DNA of 64,000 bases from Lentimicrobium sp. (lineage in GTDB: Bacteria; Bacteroidota; Bacteroidia; Bacteroidales; Lentimicrobiaceae): positions 41,250 to 105,249 of the forward strand of contig JAHYJC010000011.1 in the NCBI GenBank assembly GCA_019429275.1, given 5' to 3'. Positions 1 to 9,118 of this stretch are shown piece by piece. A program made the position numbers and the translations under genes. The notes beneath the pieces were generated by a model. The model made no database searches. It was not told where the DNA came from and saw only the letters and a list, made by a program, of their open reading frames with translations. Each line of letters opens with the position of its first letter. Positions within the stretch are counted from its first letter, which is position 1.

Positions 1-620
1 TCAGCTCTGTTGAATTTTACATCAACCACTACATTGCTGTATACCCTGATTTTGCCCTGCACCGGATTGTATTCAACAGGAGCAATTTCGAGGCGGGCAA
101 TGCGAATATTTCGCATAATGCCAATTACCTCAACCCTGGCCAAAATATTTTCGTTAAATTTATTTTCACTGTAAGCAGAAGTGTTGATTACAAAATTTTC
201 TGACCCCTTTCCACTTTTTGTTACCCCGGGTTGGGTTGGCATAAGTTGGTTCTGGATGCCCAAATCGCTGAGATTGTATTCCATTACATCATAGGAGATA
301 ACAGAAACTTCTGGCTCTGCACCCACAGGAATTTCAATCAACCGCCTCATTACCGGAAGTTTGGGTAATCCTTCTTCCCAGGTAAAGGTATAGCCTGTTG
401 CTGAAATTTCAGTGAATAAGCCGTTTTTGGTGTTTACATCAAAGTGGCTGAATTCCGCAAAGGAATTTGTAACCCTGATGCCCTGAAACGAGTTTTCGGT
501 TAGCACAACGCCATTCTGTTGTCCTGAATTCAGCACAACCTGTGCAAACAAACTGGTACCGGCAAGAATAATCCCTGCCATTATACCAGCAGCAAAAAAA
601 TTTTGTAATGTTTTTTTCAT
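1..620 (-). CDS. Gingipain-type (C25) peptidase, N-terminal propeptide part; cut by window edge
   Basis: The reading frame starts at ATG 618-620 and stays open to the window edge, so about 206 N-terminal residues are visible and the catalytic part lies outside. Residues 1-27 are a signal peptide ending at LFAQ. Residues 30-200 resemble the propeptide of family C25 cysteine peptidases (gingipains, PorU): a beta-rich stretch with EEGLPKLPVMRRLIEIP followed by a YDVMEYNLSDLG segment and a block ending in VYSNVVVDVKF. These propeptides keep the protease inactive until it is exported by type IX secretion. A -7 promoter element lies at 657-665. The family call is by motif recognition only. The catalytic His and Cys cannot be checked here. 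Confidence 0.8.
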   Translation of the reverse strand, partial: MKKTLQNFFAAGIMAGIILAGTSLFAQVVLNSGQQNGVVLTENSFQGIRVTNSFAEFSHFDVNTKNGLFTEISATGYTFTWEEGLPKLPVMRRLIEIPVGAEPEVSVISYDVMEYNLSDLGIQNQLMPTQPGVTKSGKGSENFVINTSAYSENKFNENILARVEVIGIMRNIRIARLEIAPVEYNPVQGKIRVYSNVVVDVKFNRA

Positions 621-991
621 GAATAATTTTTTTGATTTTTTCGTATATACGACAACGCAAAACTAATTAAAAAATAAGCCAAACCTATTTTTATGGCAAA
701 AAAAAACAAATGCTTAGTTATCTGATTGACAATTTACTATGAATGTTTTTCTTTTAAAGTTATTTGGATTCATTCTGCTTAACAAATTTTTTTAATAACT
801 TTTGGGAGACTGTCAGGGTATTTGATGGCCTAAAAGGTTTGTCTTTACTCAAAAAGTTGAAATTTGAAAGTCATTGGATTGATCCACTCACTGTTAAACA
901 AACTATGAGCGGTATATCAACTACAGATAAAAATTGAGCTTTGAAAACTAAGGTGAAGGAGCCAGGTGTTTTTAATTTCTATAATGCTGAA
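621..991. other. Intergenic region, 371 bp
   Basis: AT-rich spacer between the C25 peptidase start and the permease stop. Apart from the -7 element at 657-665, no coding frame, hairpin or repeat was recognised. Confidence 0.6.
657..665 (-). promoter_or_regulatory. Bacteroidota -7 promoter element for the C25 gene
   Basis: Read on the minus strand this is TAGTTTTGC, matching the TAnnTTTGC consensus, 37 bases upstream of the ATG. A good -33 TTTG at the usual spacing was not found. Confidence 0.45.
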
Positions 992-2233
992 TCATTGCAA
1001 ATGCAGCGATTTTATTACTGAACCCATTTTACCGATATTTCTGACAGGTAGCCAGGCTGCAACAAAGCCAATCAGTGAAACTACAATAAAAACATAAACA
1101 AAATCTTTAACCTGCATCATTACCGGATAGGAATCAATCAGAAAAGAACCTCCTTCGGCATTTATTTTTACAATCCCGAACTTCTGTTGCACAAAACTAA
1201 TGGCCGCTCCTAAAAACATTCCGGCAACTGCACCGCCAAAAGAGACCATCATTCCCTGTAAAAGAAAAATTTTGCGGATTAAATGCTCATCAGCTCCCAT
1301 GCTTTGCAAAACAGCAATGTCTTTCTTTTTTTCGAGAATCAGCATAGAAATGGAGCCTATTACATTGAAAGTGGCAATAATAAGTATAAAACCAAGAATC
1401 ATGAAAATAGCCCACTTTTCTGACCGCATAATTTTATAGAGCATTTCTTGCTGCTCAAAACGGTTTTTAACAATAAAATCGTTGCCCAGAATGGTTTGAA
1501 TTTCTTTCTGTGTTTCGATCAGGTCGGCATCATTTCTAAGGGCAATCTCTACTGCCGATAATTCACTTTCATATTCCAGCGTTTCGCGGGCAAAGGAAAG
1601 AGGAACAATCATATACTTTGAATCGAAGTCCTGCTGTATAGAAAAAATTCCCACCGGCCTGATGTCCAAGCGGTTAAATGCCTGTTCTGGATTCAGGCCG
1701 GGATTGGCTGTGCGGCGGGGGGCATAAACCTCAATCTCCTGAAAAACATTATCAAGATTTAGTCCAAGAAAAAAGGCAACGCCTTGACCTGGAATGGCAA
1801 GGGGCCTGCCTTTGTACTCAAGCATCATACTTCCTTCCACCATCATCTGATTCAGGCCTGTCCAGGTTTCGTAATTTTTGTCAACGCCTTTAAGTGTTGC
1901 CAGGTATTGGTTGGTGCCATAGCGGAGCAGTACTTTTTCTTCAATAACGCCTGTTTGGGCCGCAATATTCTTTATACCTGCCACCTTTTCCCATGCATAA
2001 GTGTTGTCGTTAAAAGTTTTGCCCTTAACGGGATATACTTTTATGTGAGGGTCGAATGTATTGAAAAGGGATATCACAAGACTTTCAAATCCATTGAATA
2101 CCGATAGAACCACAATAAGAGCCATGGTACCGATGGTTACCCCTGCAACAGAAACCCCTGAAATGATATTGATTACATTGTGCGATTTCTTCGATTTCAG
2201 GTATCTCCAGGCGATAAAAAGCGGTAGTTTCAA
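992..2233 (-). CDS. LolC/E-like (FtsX/MacB family) ABC transporter permease
   Basis: 413 residues. The N-terminus (FIAWRYLKSKKSHNVINIISGVSV) is the signature of the LolC/LolE permease family, which moves outer-membrane lipoproteins from the inner membrane to LolA. There is one transmembrane segment at about 20-45, a large periplasmic MacB-type domain at about 50-250, and three C-terminal transmembrane segments at about 270-400, the usual FtsX topology. The start is TTG at 2231-2233; no in-frame ATG exists between the preceding stop and this codon, and the N-terminal motif fits it. It follows rbfA by 26 bp on the same strand, so the two are likely co-transcribed. No LolD-type ATPase lies next to it. 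Confidence 0.85.
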   Translation of the reverse strand: MKLPLFIAWRYLKSKKSHNVINIISGVSVAGVTIGTMALIVVLSVFNGFESLVISLFNTFDPHIKVYPVKGKTFNDNTYAWEKVAGIKNIAAQTGVIEEKVLLRYGTNQYLATLKGVDKNYETWTGLNQMMVEGSMMLEYKGRPLAIPGQGVAFFLGLNLDNVFQEIEVYAPRRTANPGLNPEQAFNRLDIRPVGIFSIQQDFDSKYMIVPLSFARETLEYESELSAVEIALRNDADLIETQKEIQTILGNDFIVKNRFEQQEMLYKIMRSEKWAIFMILGFILIIATFNVIGSISMLILEKKKDIAVLQSMGADEHLIRKIFLLQGMMVSFGGAVAGMFLGAAISFVQQKFGIVKINAEGGSFLIDSYPVMMQVKDFVYVFIVVSLIGFVAAWLPVRNIGKMGSVIKSLHLQ

Positions 2234-2259
2234 TTGTCGGGCTTTGTCTGTTTGTAATT

Positions 2260-2598
2260 TCAGGCTTTGAGCAGATTATCAATATTCTCAATATAATCAA
2301 GCGAATCATCAACAAAAAATGCAAGTTCGGGTATAATCCTCAATTGTTTGCCAACACGAAGAGCAAGCTGGTGCCTTATCTCTTTCTTTGTTTTGTTGAT
2401 ACGTTTAAAAATCTCTTCCCTGTCACCAGCCCCGAAGAGGCTGAGATAAACCTTGGCAAACGACAAATCGGGTGAGGCATAAACTTTGGTTACTGTAATC
2501 AGAAACCCCTTGAGATGGTCGCGTGCCATAAGCTGGAAAATTTCTCCAAGGTCTTTTTGAAGAAGCCGCGAAATCTTTTGTTGTCTTGTGCTTTCCAT
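2260..2598 (-). CDS. rbfA: Ribosome-binding factor A
   Basis: 112 residues starting METTRQQ-like (MESTRQQKISRLLQKDLGEIFQ), the typical RbfA N-terminus. The KH-type core includes ITVTKVYASPDLSFAKVYLSLF and ends ELAFFVDDSLDYIENIDNLL. RbfA binds the 30S subunit and assists late 16S rRNA maturation and cold adaptation. The frame is open 54 codons further upstream, but that extension is not RbfA-like and overlaps the region of the divergent exporter gene's promoter, so ATG 2596-2598 was chosen. A -7 motif lies only 4 bp upstream of this ATG, so a leaderless mRNA is possible. It is followed by the LolC/E-like permease gene. Confidence 0.95.
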   Translation of the reverse strand: MESTRQQKISRLLQKDLGEIFQLMARDHLKGFLITVTKVYASPDLSFAKVYLSLFGAGDREEIFKRINKTKKEIRHQLALRVGKQLRIIPELAFFVDDSLDYIENIDNLLKA

Positions 2599-2601
2599 GG
2601 T

Positions 2602-2610
2602 GCAAAGATA
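2602..2610 (-). promoter_or_regulatory. Perfect -7 element abutting the rbfA start codon
   Basis: The minus strand reads TATCTTTGC, an exact TAnnTTTGC match, ending 4 bases before the rbfA ATG. If used, transcription would start at or within the ATG. No -33 TTTG equivalent was seen at 19-22 bp. Confidence 0.45.
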
Positions 2611-2660
2611 GGTAATAAATGATGAAGAGTTGCGTTGAAAGTCATTACTTTCGCCTCTTG

Positions 2661-2694
2661 TTTGCATATCAATCTGCAGAACTCCTATCTTTGT
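2661..2694 (+). promoter_or_regulatory. Bacteroidota promoter for the MsbA-like exporter
   Basis: TTTG (2661-2664), a 21-bp spacer, then TATCTTTGT (2686-2694). This fits the -33/-7 consensus of the phylum and lies about 31 bp upstream of the ATG at 2726. Confidence 0.6.
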
Positions 2695-2725
2695 GAACGC
2701 TTCCCCAAAGTGAAGAAGCCTTTCT

Positions 2726-4546
2726 ATGAAAAACCTGTTTAAAGTACTCCGATATGCCATTCCCTACTGGGGATTTGCATTGCTGAATATCTTCTTCAAC
2801 ATCTTCAGCATCCTGTTTTCGCTGGTTTCCTTTGCTGCTGTTGTTCCTGTGCTTAATATCCTGTTTAAGCTCGAAAAACCCCTGGATACAGTAGCCCCCC
2901 TTAAATGGAATGTAGGTTCGCTGAAAGAGCACTTTTATTATCAGATTGGCATGCTCATTGACAAATACGATGAACTTACCGTATTGGCTTTCATCTGTGC
3001 TGTGCTTGTGGTGGTTTACCTGCTCAAGAATCTTTTCAGGTACCTGGCAATGTTTTATATGGCCGAAGTACGCAACGGAGTAGTCAGAGACATAAGAAAT
3101 GCTTTATACAAAAAAATACTCATTCTGCCACTATCCTATTATTCCGAGAAAAAGAAGGGTGACATTATTTCGCGCATGACCACCGATGTGCAGGAAGTTG
3201 AATGGTCGGTGTTAAGCTCACTTGAAATGATGTTCCGCGATCCGGTTACCATCATTTCCTACCTGGTGACTTTGTTTATACTTGATTATGAGCTAACGTT
3301 GATGGTGCTTGTATTGCTGCCAATCAGCGGATTACTGATCGGTCAAATTGGCAAAAGCCTGAAGCGCACATCGGCCAAAGGGCAGATAAAAATGGGAGAA
3401 TTGCTTTCGACCATCGAAGAAACCATAAGCGGCCTGCGAAACATCAAGGCTTTCAATGCCATAGAATGGGCCAACAGCAATTTCCAGGAAACCAACTTCA
3501 GGTATAACCGTTTGATGGTACGCCTGTATCGCAAAAGGGATCTTGCTTCACCATTGAGTGAATTTCTTGGTATTGCAGTTTCTGTTTTTGTAATCTGGTA
3601 CGGAGGAAAAATCATTCTTTCGCCGGGTTCAACTATGGATGCTGCCATTTTTATCATGTATATCCTTGTTTTTTCGCAATTGATCAACCCCATTAAGGCA
3701 CTTTCCACAGCCATTTATAATGTGCAAAAAGGGGCGGCATCGGTTGAGCGCATCGAGCAGGTGCTGGCTGCCGAAGAGGTCATCACCGAAGGTGAGAATG
3801 CCCGGCCAATCCATGAGTTTAAAAGCCGGATTGAATACCAAGATGTCTGGTTCCGCTACGGACAGGACGCTGTCTTGAAAAACATCAACCTGGTCATCCC
3901 CAAAGGAAAATCCATTGCCCTGGTAGGTGCTTCGGGATCGGGAAAATCAACCATGGCCGATCTGCTGCCACGGTTTTATGACGTAACAAAAGGCGAAATC
4001 CTTATCGATGGCATTTCCATCCGAGAATTTGTCATCAGCGATGTGAGAGGTTTGATGGGAATAGTATCGCAGGAAACCATATTGTTCAATGCTTCGGTTT
4101 TCGAAAATATTGCTTTCGGAATGAAGGGGGTTACTCCCGAAGATGTCATTGCGGCAGCAAAAGTAGCCAACGCCCACGAATTCATTATGCAAATGCCCGA
4201 AGGCTATGAAACCAACATCGGCGACCGGGGCATAAAAATGTCGGGCGGCCAGCGGCAACGAATCAGCATTGCACGTGCAGTTCTGAGGAACCCTCCCATC
4301 ATGATACTTGATGAAGCCACGTCGGCCCTGGATACCGAATCGGAAAGGCTGGTGCAGGATGCCCTGATTAACCTGATGCAAAACCGCACTTCGCTGGTCA
4401 TTGCCCACCGCCTTTCCACCGTGCAGCATGCCGATGAAATCATTGTGCTGCAAAACGGTGGAATCGCTGAACGTGGCACCCACCCTGAGCTTATGGCTAA
4501 ACAAGGCGTTTACAAAAGGTTGCACGACATGCAGTCGATTGGCTGA
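2726..4546 (+). CDS. MsbA-like ABC exporter (fused membrane and ATPase domains)
   Basis: 606 residues. Six predicted membrane helices occupy about residues 10-330 (ABC type-1 exporter fold). The ATPase domain follows from about 365: Walker A GASGSGKST at about 400-408, signature motif MSGGQRQR at about 505, Walker B IMILDEATSALD at about 525, and an H-loop histidine in VIAHRLST. This is a half-transporter that would work as a homodimer in the inner membrane. The MsbA/lipid-flippase family is the closest recognised type, but related drug or lipid exporters cannot be told apart by sequence alone. It is divergent from rbfA with its own promoter. Confidence 0.85.
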   Translation: MKNLFKVLRYAIPYWGFALLNIFFNIFSILFSLVSFAAVVPVLNILFKLEKPLDTVAPLKWNVGSLKEHFYYQIGMLIDKYDELTVLAFICAVLVVVYLLKNLFRYLAMFYMAEVRNGVVRDIRNALYKKILILPLSYYSEKKKGDIISRMTTDVQEVEWSVLSSLEMMFRDPVTIISYLVTLFILDYELTLMVLVLLPISGLLIGQIGKSLKRTSAKGQIKMGELLSTIEETISGLRNIKAFNAIEWANSNFQETNFRYNRLMVRLYRKRDLASPLSEFLGIAVSVFVIWYGGKIILSPGSTMDAAIFIMYILVFSQLINPIKALSTAIYNVQKGAASVERIEQVLAAEEVITEGENARPIHEFKSRIEYQDVWFRYGQDAVLKNINLVIPKGKSIALVGASGSGKSTMADLLPRFYDVTKGEILIDGISIREFVISDVRGLMGIVSQETILFNASVFENIAFGMKGVTPEDVIAAAKVANAHEFIMQMPEGYETNIGDRGIKMSGGQRQRISIARAVLRNPPIMILDEATSALDTESERLVQDALINLMQNRTSLVIAHRLSTVQHADEIIVLQNGGIAERGTHPELMAKQGVYKRLHDMQSIG

Positions 4547-4597
4547 TCTGCTAAAAATCAGGCAGGAAAATCACTGCTCTTCATCCTGACAAAACCT

Positions 4598-4606
4598 TAT
4601 CTTTGC
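4598..4606 (+). promoter_or_regulatory. -7 promoter element for lysS
   Basis: TATCTTTGC is an exact TAnnTTTGC match 14 bp upstream of the lysS ATG at 4621. An in-frame TTG at 4603 lies inside this element, which argues against it as the start codon. Confidence 0.55.
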
Positions 4607-4620
4607 AAAAATTTTTATTT

Positions 4621-6348
4621 ATGCATTCCGAACTCAGCGAACAGGAAATTATCCGCAGAGAATCACTCAAAGAACTCGAAAAAGCAGGCATCAATCCCTA
4701 TCCGGCAGAAGCCTATCATGTTGACATAACTGCTGCTGAAATTCATGATAAATTTCCCGGAAACGGGGAATTGTTTCAGGATATAAGCATTGCAGGCCGC
4801 ATAATGACCCGCCGAATTATGGGCGCAGCTTCATTTGTCGATCTTCAGGATTCAACAGGCCGCATTCAGCTCTACATTAAACGCGACGACATCTGCCCGA
4901 ACGAAGATAAATCGCTTTACAACAATGTTTTTAAAAAACTGCTCGATATCGGCGATATCATTGGCGTTTCCGGATTTGTATTCATCACACAGATGGGCGA
5001 AATATCCATTCACGTGAAGTCGCTGAAACTGCTGAGCAAATCACTCCGAGTGCTGCCGATAGTAAAAGAGAAAGATGAACAGGTTTTTGATGCCTTTAGC
5101 GATCCTGAGCAGCGCTACCGCCAACGTTATGTTGACCTGATTGTAAATCCTGAAGTCAAAGACATTTTCGTCAAACGCAGCCAGATCATCAATACCATGC
5201 GCTCGTTTTTCAGTGAGCAGGGCTATCTTGAAGTTGAAACGCCTATCCTTCAACCCATCCCCGGAGGCGCAGCCGCCAGGCCTTTCATTACGCATCACAA
5301 TGCACTGGATATGCCTCTTTATCTGCGTGTTGCCAATGAGTTGTACCTGAAAAAACTGATTGTTGGCGGTTTTGATGGAGTGTATGAGTTTTCGAAAGAC
5401 TTCCGCAACGAAGGTATGGACCGCACCCATAATCCCGAGTTCACCGTTATGGAAATTTATGTGGCCTATAAAGACTATTTCTGGATGATGGACTTTACCG
5501 AAGAGATGCTCGAAAGGGTGGCGCTGGCGCTTCATAAGCGCACCGAAGTGCAGTTAGGTGAGCGTTCCATTGACTTTAAACGACCTTTCCGCCGGCTTAC
5601 CATGACCGACGCCATCAGGCAATATGCCGGAGTTGATATTTCGGGGAAAACCGAAGAAGAACTTCGCACCATGTGCAAAGAACTTGGCATTGAAACCACA
5701 CCCAGCATGGGAACCGGAAAGTTGATTGACGCCATTTTCGGGGAAAAATGCGAAACGCATCTCATACAGCCGACTTTCATCATGGATTATCCCATTGAAA
5801 TGTCGCCACTTTGCAAACGCCACCGCAGCAATCCGGCGCTGACCGAAAGATTTGAACTTTTCGTGAATGGCAAGGAGCTTTGCAATGCTTACTCCGAACT
5901 GAATGACCCCATCGACCAGCTGGAACGTTTTCAGGATCAGCTTAAACTTTCGCAAAAAGGCGATGATGAGGCCATGTTTATCGATATGGACTTTGTGAGG
6001 GCACTTGAATACGGCATGCCGACCTGCTCAGGAATGGGCATTGGTATCGACAGACTGACCATGTTTATGACCAATCAGCCTTCGATACAGGATGTGCTAT
6101 TCTTCCCGCAAATGCGGCCTGAAAAAAAGAGCATTTCCACCGGTGATTCAGATGAAGCTTTTGTGGAAGCAGGCGTTCCTGAAATCTGGATTCCGGTGTT
6201 GCGCAAATATGGTTTTAAAACCGTTGCCGATCTTAAACAGGCCAATCCGAACAAATTGCTGAACGATCTGGGTGGTTTGCGCAAAAAGATGAAACTTGAT
6301 GCACCAGCCCTGCGGCTCGAAGAAATTCAGGAATGGGTGAAAGTATAA
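4621..6348 (+). CDS. lysS: Lysyl-tRNA synthetase, class II, with C-terminal extension
   Basis: 575 residues from ATG 4621. It charges tRNA-Lys. There is an N-terminal anticodon-binding OB domain (about 50-160), then the class II catalytic core with motif 2 [14 protein letters not shown] and motif 3 [13 protein letters not shown]. The core ends about 70 residues before the C-terminus. The remaining tail ([20 protein letters not shown] and onward) looks like a small helix-hairpin-type module and makes the protein longer than the roughly 500-residue family norm. Long forms are usual in this phylum. The DAHP synthase gene begins 18 bp downstream on the same strand. Confidence 0.95.
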   Translation: MHSELSEQEIIRRESLKELEKAGINPYPAEAYHVDITAAEIHDKFPGNGELFQDISIAGRIMTRRIMGAASFVDLQDSTGRIQLYIKRDDICPNEDKSLYNNVFKKLLDIGDIIGVSGFVFITQMGEISIHVKSLKLLSKSLRVLPIVKEKDEQVFDAFSDPEQRYRQRYVDLIVNPEVKDIFVKRSQIINTMRSFFSEQGYLEVETPILQPIPGGAAARPFITHHNALDMPLYLRVANELYLKKLIVGGFDGVYEFSKDFRNEGMDRTHNPEFTVMEIYVAYKDYFWMMDFTEEMLERVALALHKRTEVQLGERSIDFKRPFRRLTMTDAIRQYAGVDISGKTEEELRTMCKELGIETTPSMGTGKLIDAIFGEKCETHLIQPTFIMDYPIEMSPLCKRHRSNPALTERFELFVNGKELCNAYSELNDPIDQLERFQDQLKLSQKGDDEAMFIDMDFVRALEYGMPTCSGMGIGIDRLTMFMTNQPSIQDVLFFPQMRPEKKSISTGDSDEAFVEAGVPEIWIPVLRKYGFKTVADLKQANPNKLLNDLGGLRKKMKLDAPALRLEEIQEWVKV

Positions 6349-6366
6349 TTAATTTTAGCGTTTGAC

Positions 6367-7461
6367 ATGGATTTCCAATCAATATACACATGGATTCCTT
6401 CGGGAGGCAGGCCTCTGGTCATTGCCGGGCCATGCAGTGCTGAGTCGGAAACACAGGTAATGCAAACCGCCCATGCTTTAAAGGAAATTCCCAGGGTAAA
6501 AGTTTTCAGGGCTGGTATCTGGAAGCCCCGTACCCGGCCCGGCTCATTCGAAGGCGTGGGAATTGCTGGCCTGAGCTGGCTGATGAGGGTAAAAAAAGAA
6601 ACCGGCCTTCTCACTACCGTCGAAGTTGCCAATCCGCAACATGTTGAACAGGCGCTGGCACACGGCATTGACATTTTGTGGATCGGTGCCCGCACCGTGG
6701 TCAATCCTTTTTCGGTGCAGGAACTTGCCGAAAGCCTTTCGGGAGTTGACATCCCGGTAATGGTCAAAAACCCTTTAAACCCTGACATCGCTTTGTGGAT
6801 TGGCGCCATCGAACGCTTTTATAAAAACGGAATTACCAAACTGGCAGCCATTCACCGGGGATTTTACCAGTTTGAGAAAACAAGTTACCGCAATCCCCCG
6901 CAATGGGAAATTCCTATTGAACTCAAGCGCCGGTTGCCGGGCATCCCGGTATTGTGCGATCCCAGTCACATAGGAGGCAGACGGAACACAATACTCCCTA
7001 TTTCACAGCAAGCCCTTGACCTCGAAGTTGATGGACTGATGATTGAGACCCACCCCGAGCCCGACAAAGCCTGGAGCGATGCCGCCCAACAGATTACACC
7101 CGAAAGTCTGAAAGAAATCCTGGACGCATTGGTTATCAGGGAAACGTCGGGCAATCTTGAATTTGAACGCAATCTGGAAGAACTGCGGCACGAAGTTGAT
7201 CTTATAGACTACGAATTGATAAGACTGCTGGCACGGCGCATGGGAATTGCAGAAGAAATGGGACGCTACAAATACGCCCACAACATCACCATATTGCAGC
7301 TCCAACGCTGGAAAGAACTGTTTGCCGACCGCATAAAAAAAGGAAGCAAAGCCGGGCTGGATATAAAATTCCTGGCGGCATTGCTGCAACTTGTTCATGA
7401 GCAGTCAATACAAATTCAGACCAATGTGATGAGCGGGGATAAAGAGGAAATAAAGGAATAG
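6367..7461 (+). CDS. Bifunctional DAHP synthase / chorismate mutase
   Basis: 364 residues. The N-terminal part (about 1-265) is a type I-beta 3-deoxy-7-phosphoheptulonate synthase with VIAGPCSAESE, IWIGARTVVNPFSVQEL and LCDPSHIGGRR. It makes the first shikimate-pathway intermediate from phosphoenolpyruvate and erythrose-4-phosphate. The C-terminal part (about 270-350) is an AroQ-type chorismate mutase (LRHEVDLIDYELIRLLARRM), which turns chorismate into prephenate. In such fusions the mutase domain often also serves feedback control; that is family knowledge and not visible here. It starts 18 bp after lysS. Confidence 0.93.
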   Translation: MDFQSIYTWIPSGGRPLVIAGPCSAESETQVMQTAHALKEIPRVKVFRAGIWKPRTRPGSFEGVGIAGLSWLMRVKKETGLLTTVEVANPQHVEQALAHGIDILWIGARTVVNPFSVQELAESLSGVDIPVMVKNPLNPDIALWIGAIERFYKNGITKLAAIHRGFYQFEKTSYRNPPQWEIPIELKRRLPGIPVLCDPSHIGGRRNTILPISQQALDLEVDGLMIETHPEPDKAWSDAAQQITPESLKEILDALVIRETSGNLEFERNLEELRHEVDLIDYELIRLLARRMGIAEEMGRYKYAHNITILQLQRWKELFADRIKKGSKAGLDIKFLAALLQLVHEQSIQIQTNVMSGDKEEIKE

Positions 7462-7564
7462 TTATATTACCAATCAGAAAACAATAAGGAGACAATGGGG
7501 GTTTTCCCATAAAGTAATAATGGTTGATGTTGCCCCTCAAAATAAACGCGGGTGGAATCAGAAA

Positions 7565-9034
7565 TTAATTCTTTATCCATTTACCCTGTCCGATAACTTT
7601 TCCTTTAGCGGTAATACTGTAAATGTATGTTCCTGTCCGCAGATGAGTAGTAGAAACCCTTTCTTCATCGCATGAAACCTCTTTTTCAAGCATCGCCCGA
7701 CCATTGGTATCAAACAGCCGTATTATAGCATTTTTATGCTGCACAGCCAGCTTTACCTGAAGATAATTGCTGCCGGGGTTGGGGAACACAATGGCCTCCT
7801 GAGCTTTAGGTGCGGTGGGCTGGTCAATATTTACAATAAGCCCTTCATTGTTAACGCAAAGAACAAAAATATCCTTTTGATAAAGATGGGGCCAGGCCTG
7901 TGAATCATAACGGCTGCCAATAACCATAACGTTACCATCTTTCGTCCCTTTCATATCATAGGGCATATAAAATGCATCACCACCATAAAAATGCTGATCA
8001 ATCAATTCAAAATTTTTACTTATGCGGTTAATCAATATCCAGGAAGGATCATGCTGCCAAGGATATTGATAGGCTACAAAGTGGTATGTGCCAACAGTAT
8101 AAATGATTGAATCCGTCACCATCGTATTTTTAGCATCGCCGCATGTCATCGCAGTATCTGCGTTACCATTCGGAATTTCAATAGTATTTATAAGGTTAAA
8201 GTCATAGCTATACTCTGCAGTAATAAGATGTTCGTGTCTTATCTCCCAATTTGTCGTTGAAGATGTAATAAGAAAAGAGGTATCTGTGAAATTTAACAAT
8301 GATGAATTGATAAGAAAAAAGACCAATGGCTCATAGCTTGAGAGATGGTTAAGATTATGATCAAGCTTTATTATTTTTGCATAACTGGTACCTTTGAAAG
8401 GAGACCCACCGTAAGAAACAATAAGGGTGCTGTCAATCTCATTATAAATTAAATCTGAAATTGTTTGAACACCTGTAAGTGGGCTCTGGAAATAGGCCAG
8501 GCTATCAAATGGCAATCCAATTTTTAATATGGAAAGATGTAGATTAGGGTCGTCTTCAGGAGCTACAACCGAACCAATATACATTACAGAATCATTAAGA
8601 AGTAAACATTCCTGAGGGAATTGTCTTACGTTTTCTCCAAAAGTGCAACAGTTTCTCGAAATCAAATTAAAATTAGAATCATACTCCCACACACAAATCC
8701 GACTTAGCAGGCCGGTGGAAGTAACGGAATCAGAGTAGCCCACGGCTAAAACCCTGTTGGGGCCAGCACAGAAAATATATGGGGAACAAGATTGGTTATT
8801 GTTTGATGCGGTGAAATCTTTAACTTTATTTCCCTCTTTATCAATCTTTAAAAGATAGCTTTTCGCCTCACCATTTATATACCGTAACCCTCCCAAAAAG
8901 AAATTATTGTCTTGATCTTCATCTACACAAATTACTTCATCTGTTACTTCTGAAGGAAAAAACTTAAAATAGGTTTCCTGACAAATTGAAAATAGGGGAA
9001 AAAGCAAGGTAATTATTATAAGAATTTGTTTCAT
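7565..9034 (-). CDS. Exported protein with type A T9SS sorting domain
   Basis: 489 residues. There is an N-terminal signal peptide (MKQILIIITLLFPLFSICQ). The middle has recurring short segments such as FFLGGLRY, NRVLAVGYSD, NVMVIGSRYD, suggesting a beta-propeller of the WD/Kelch-like kind (inference). The last about 75 residues start IVFPNPGSNYLQVKL and contain RLFDTNGRAML and LRTGTYIYSI, the T9SS type A sorting domain. It is therefore probably secreted or surface-anchored. No enzymatic motif was recognised. Confidence 0.8.
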   Translation of the reverse strand: MKQILIIITLLFPLFSICQETYFKFFPSEVTDEVICVDEDQDNNFFLGGLRYINGEAKSYLLKIDKEGNKVKDFTASNNNQSCSPYIFCAGPNRVLAVGYSDSVTSTGLLSRICVWEYDSNFNLISRNCCTFGENVRQFPQECLLLNDSVMYIGSVVAPEDDPNLHLSILKIGLPFDSLAYFQSPLTGVQTISDLIYNEIDSTLIVSYGGSPFKGTSYAKIIKLDHNLNHLSSYEPLVFFLINSSLLNFTDTSFLITSSTTNWEIRHEHLITAEYSYDFNLINTIEIPNGNADTAMTCGDAKNTMVTDSIIYTVGTYHFVAYQYPWQHDPSWILINRISKNFELIDQHFYGGDAFYMPYDMKGTKDGNVMVIGSRYDSQAWPHLYQKDIFVLCVNNEGLIVNIDQPTAPKAQEAIVFPNPGSNYLQVKLAVQHKNAIIRLFDTNGRAMLEKEVSCDEERVSTTHLRTGTYIYSITAKGKVIGQGKWIKN

Positions 9035-9118
9035 GATGTGTTTATTTATTAAATGAAGGGGCTACCCTACTATAATATTCAACAGATGAGCAGAGCACCC
9101 CTCTAAATGATGAATTAT

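Noticed and set aside
439..660. 73-codon minus-strand frame
   Set aside because: It is a shifted reading of the C25 peptidase N-terminal coding region; the correct frame starts at 620 and runs off the window.
4603..4620. TTG start for lysS
   Set aside because: TTG 4603 lies inside the -7 promoter element TATCTTTGC.
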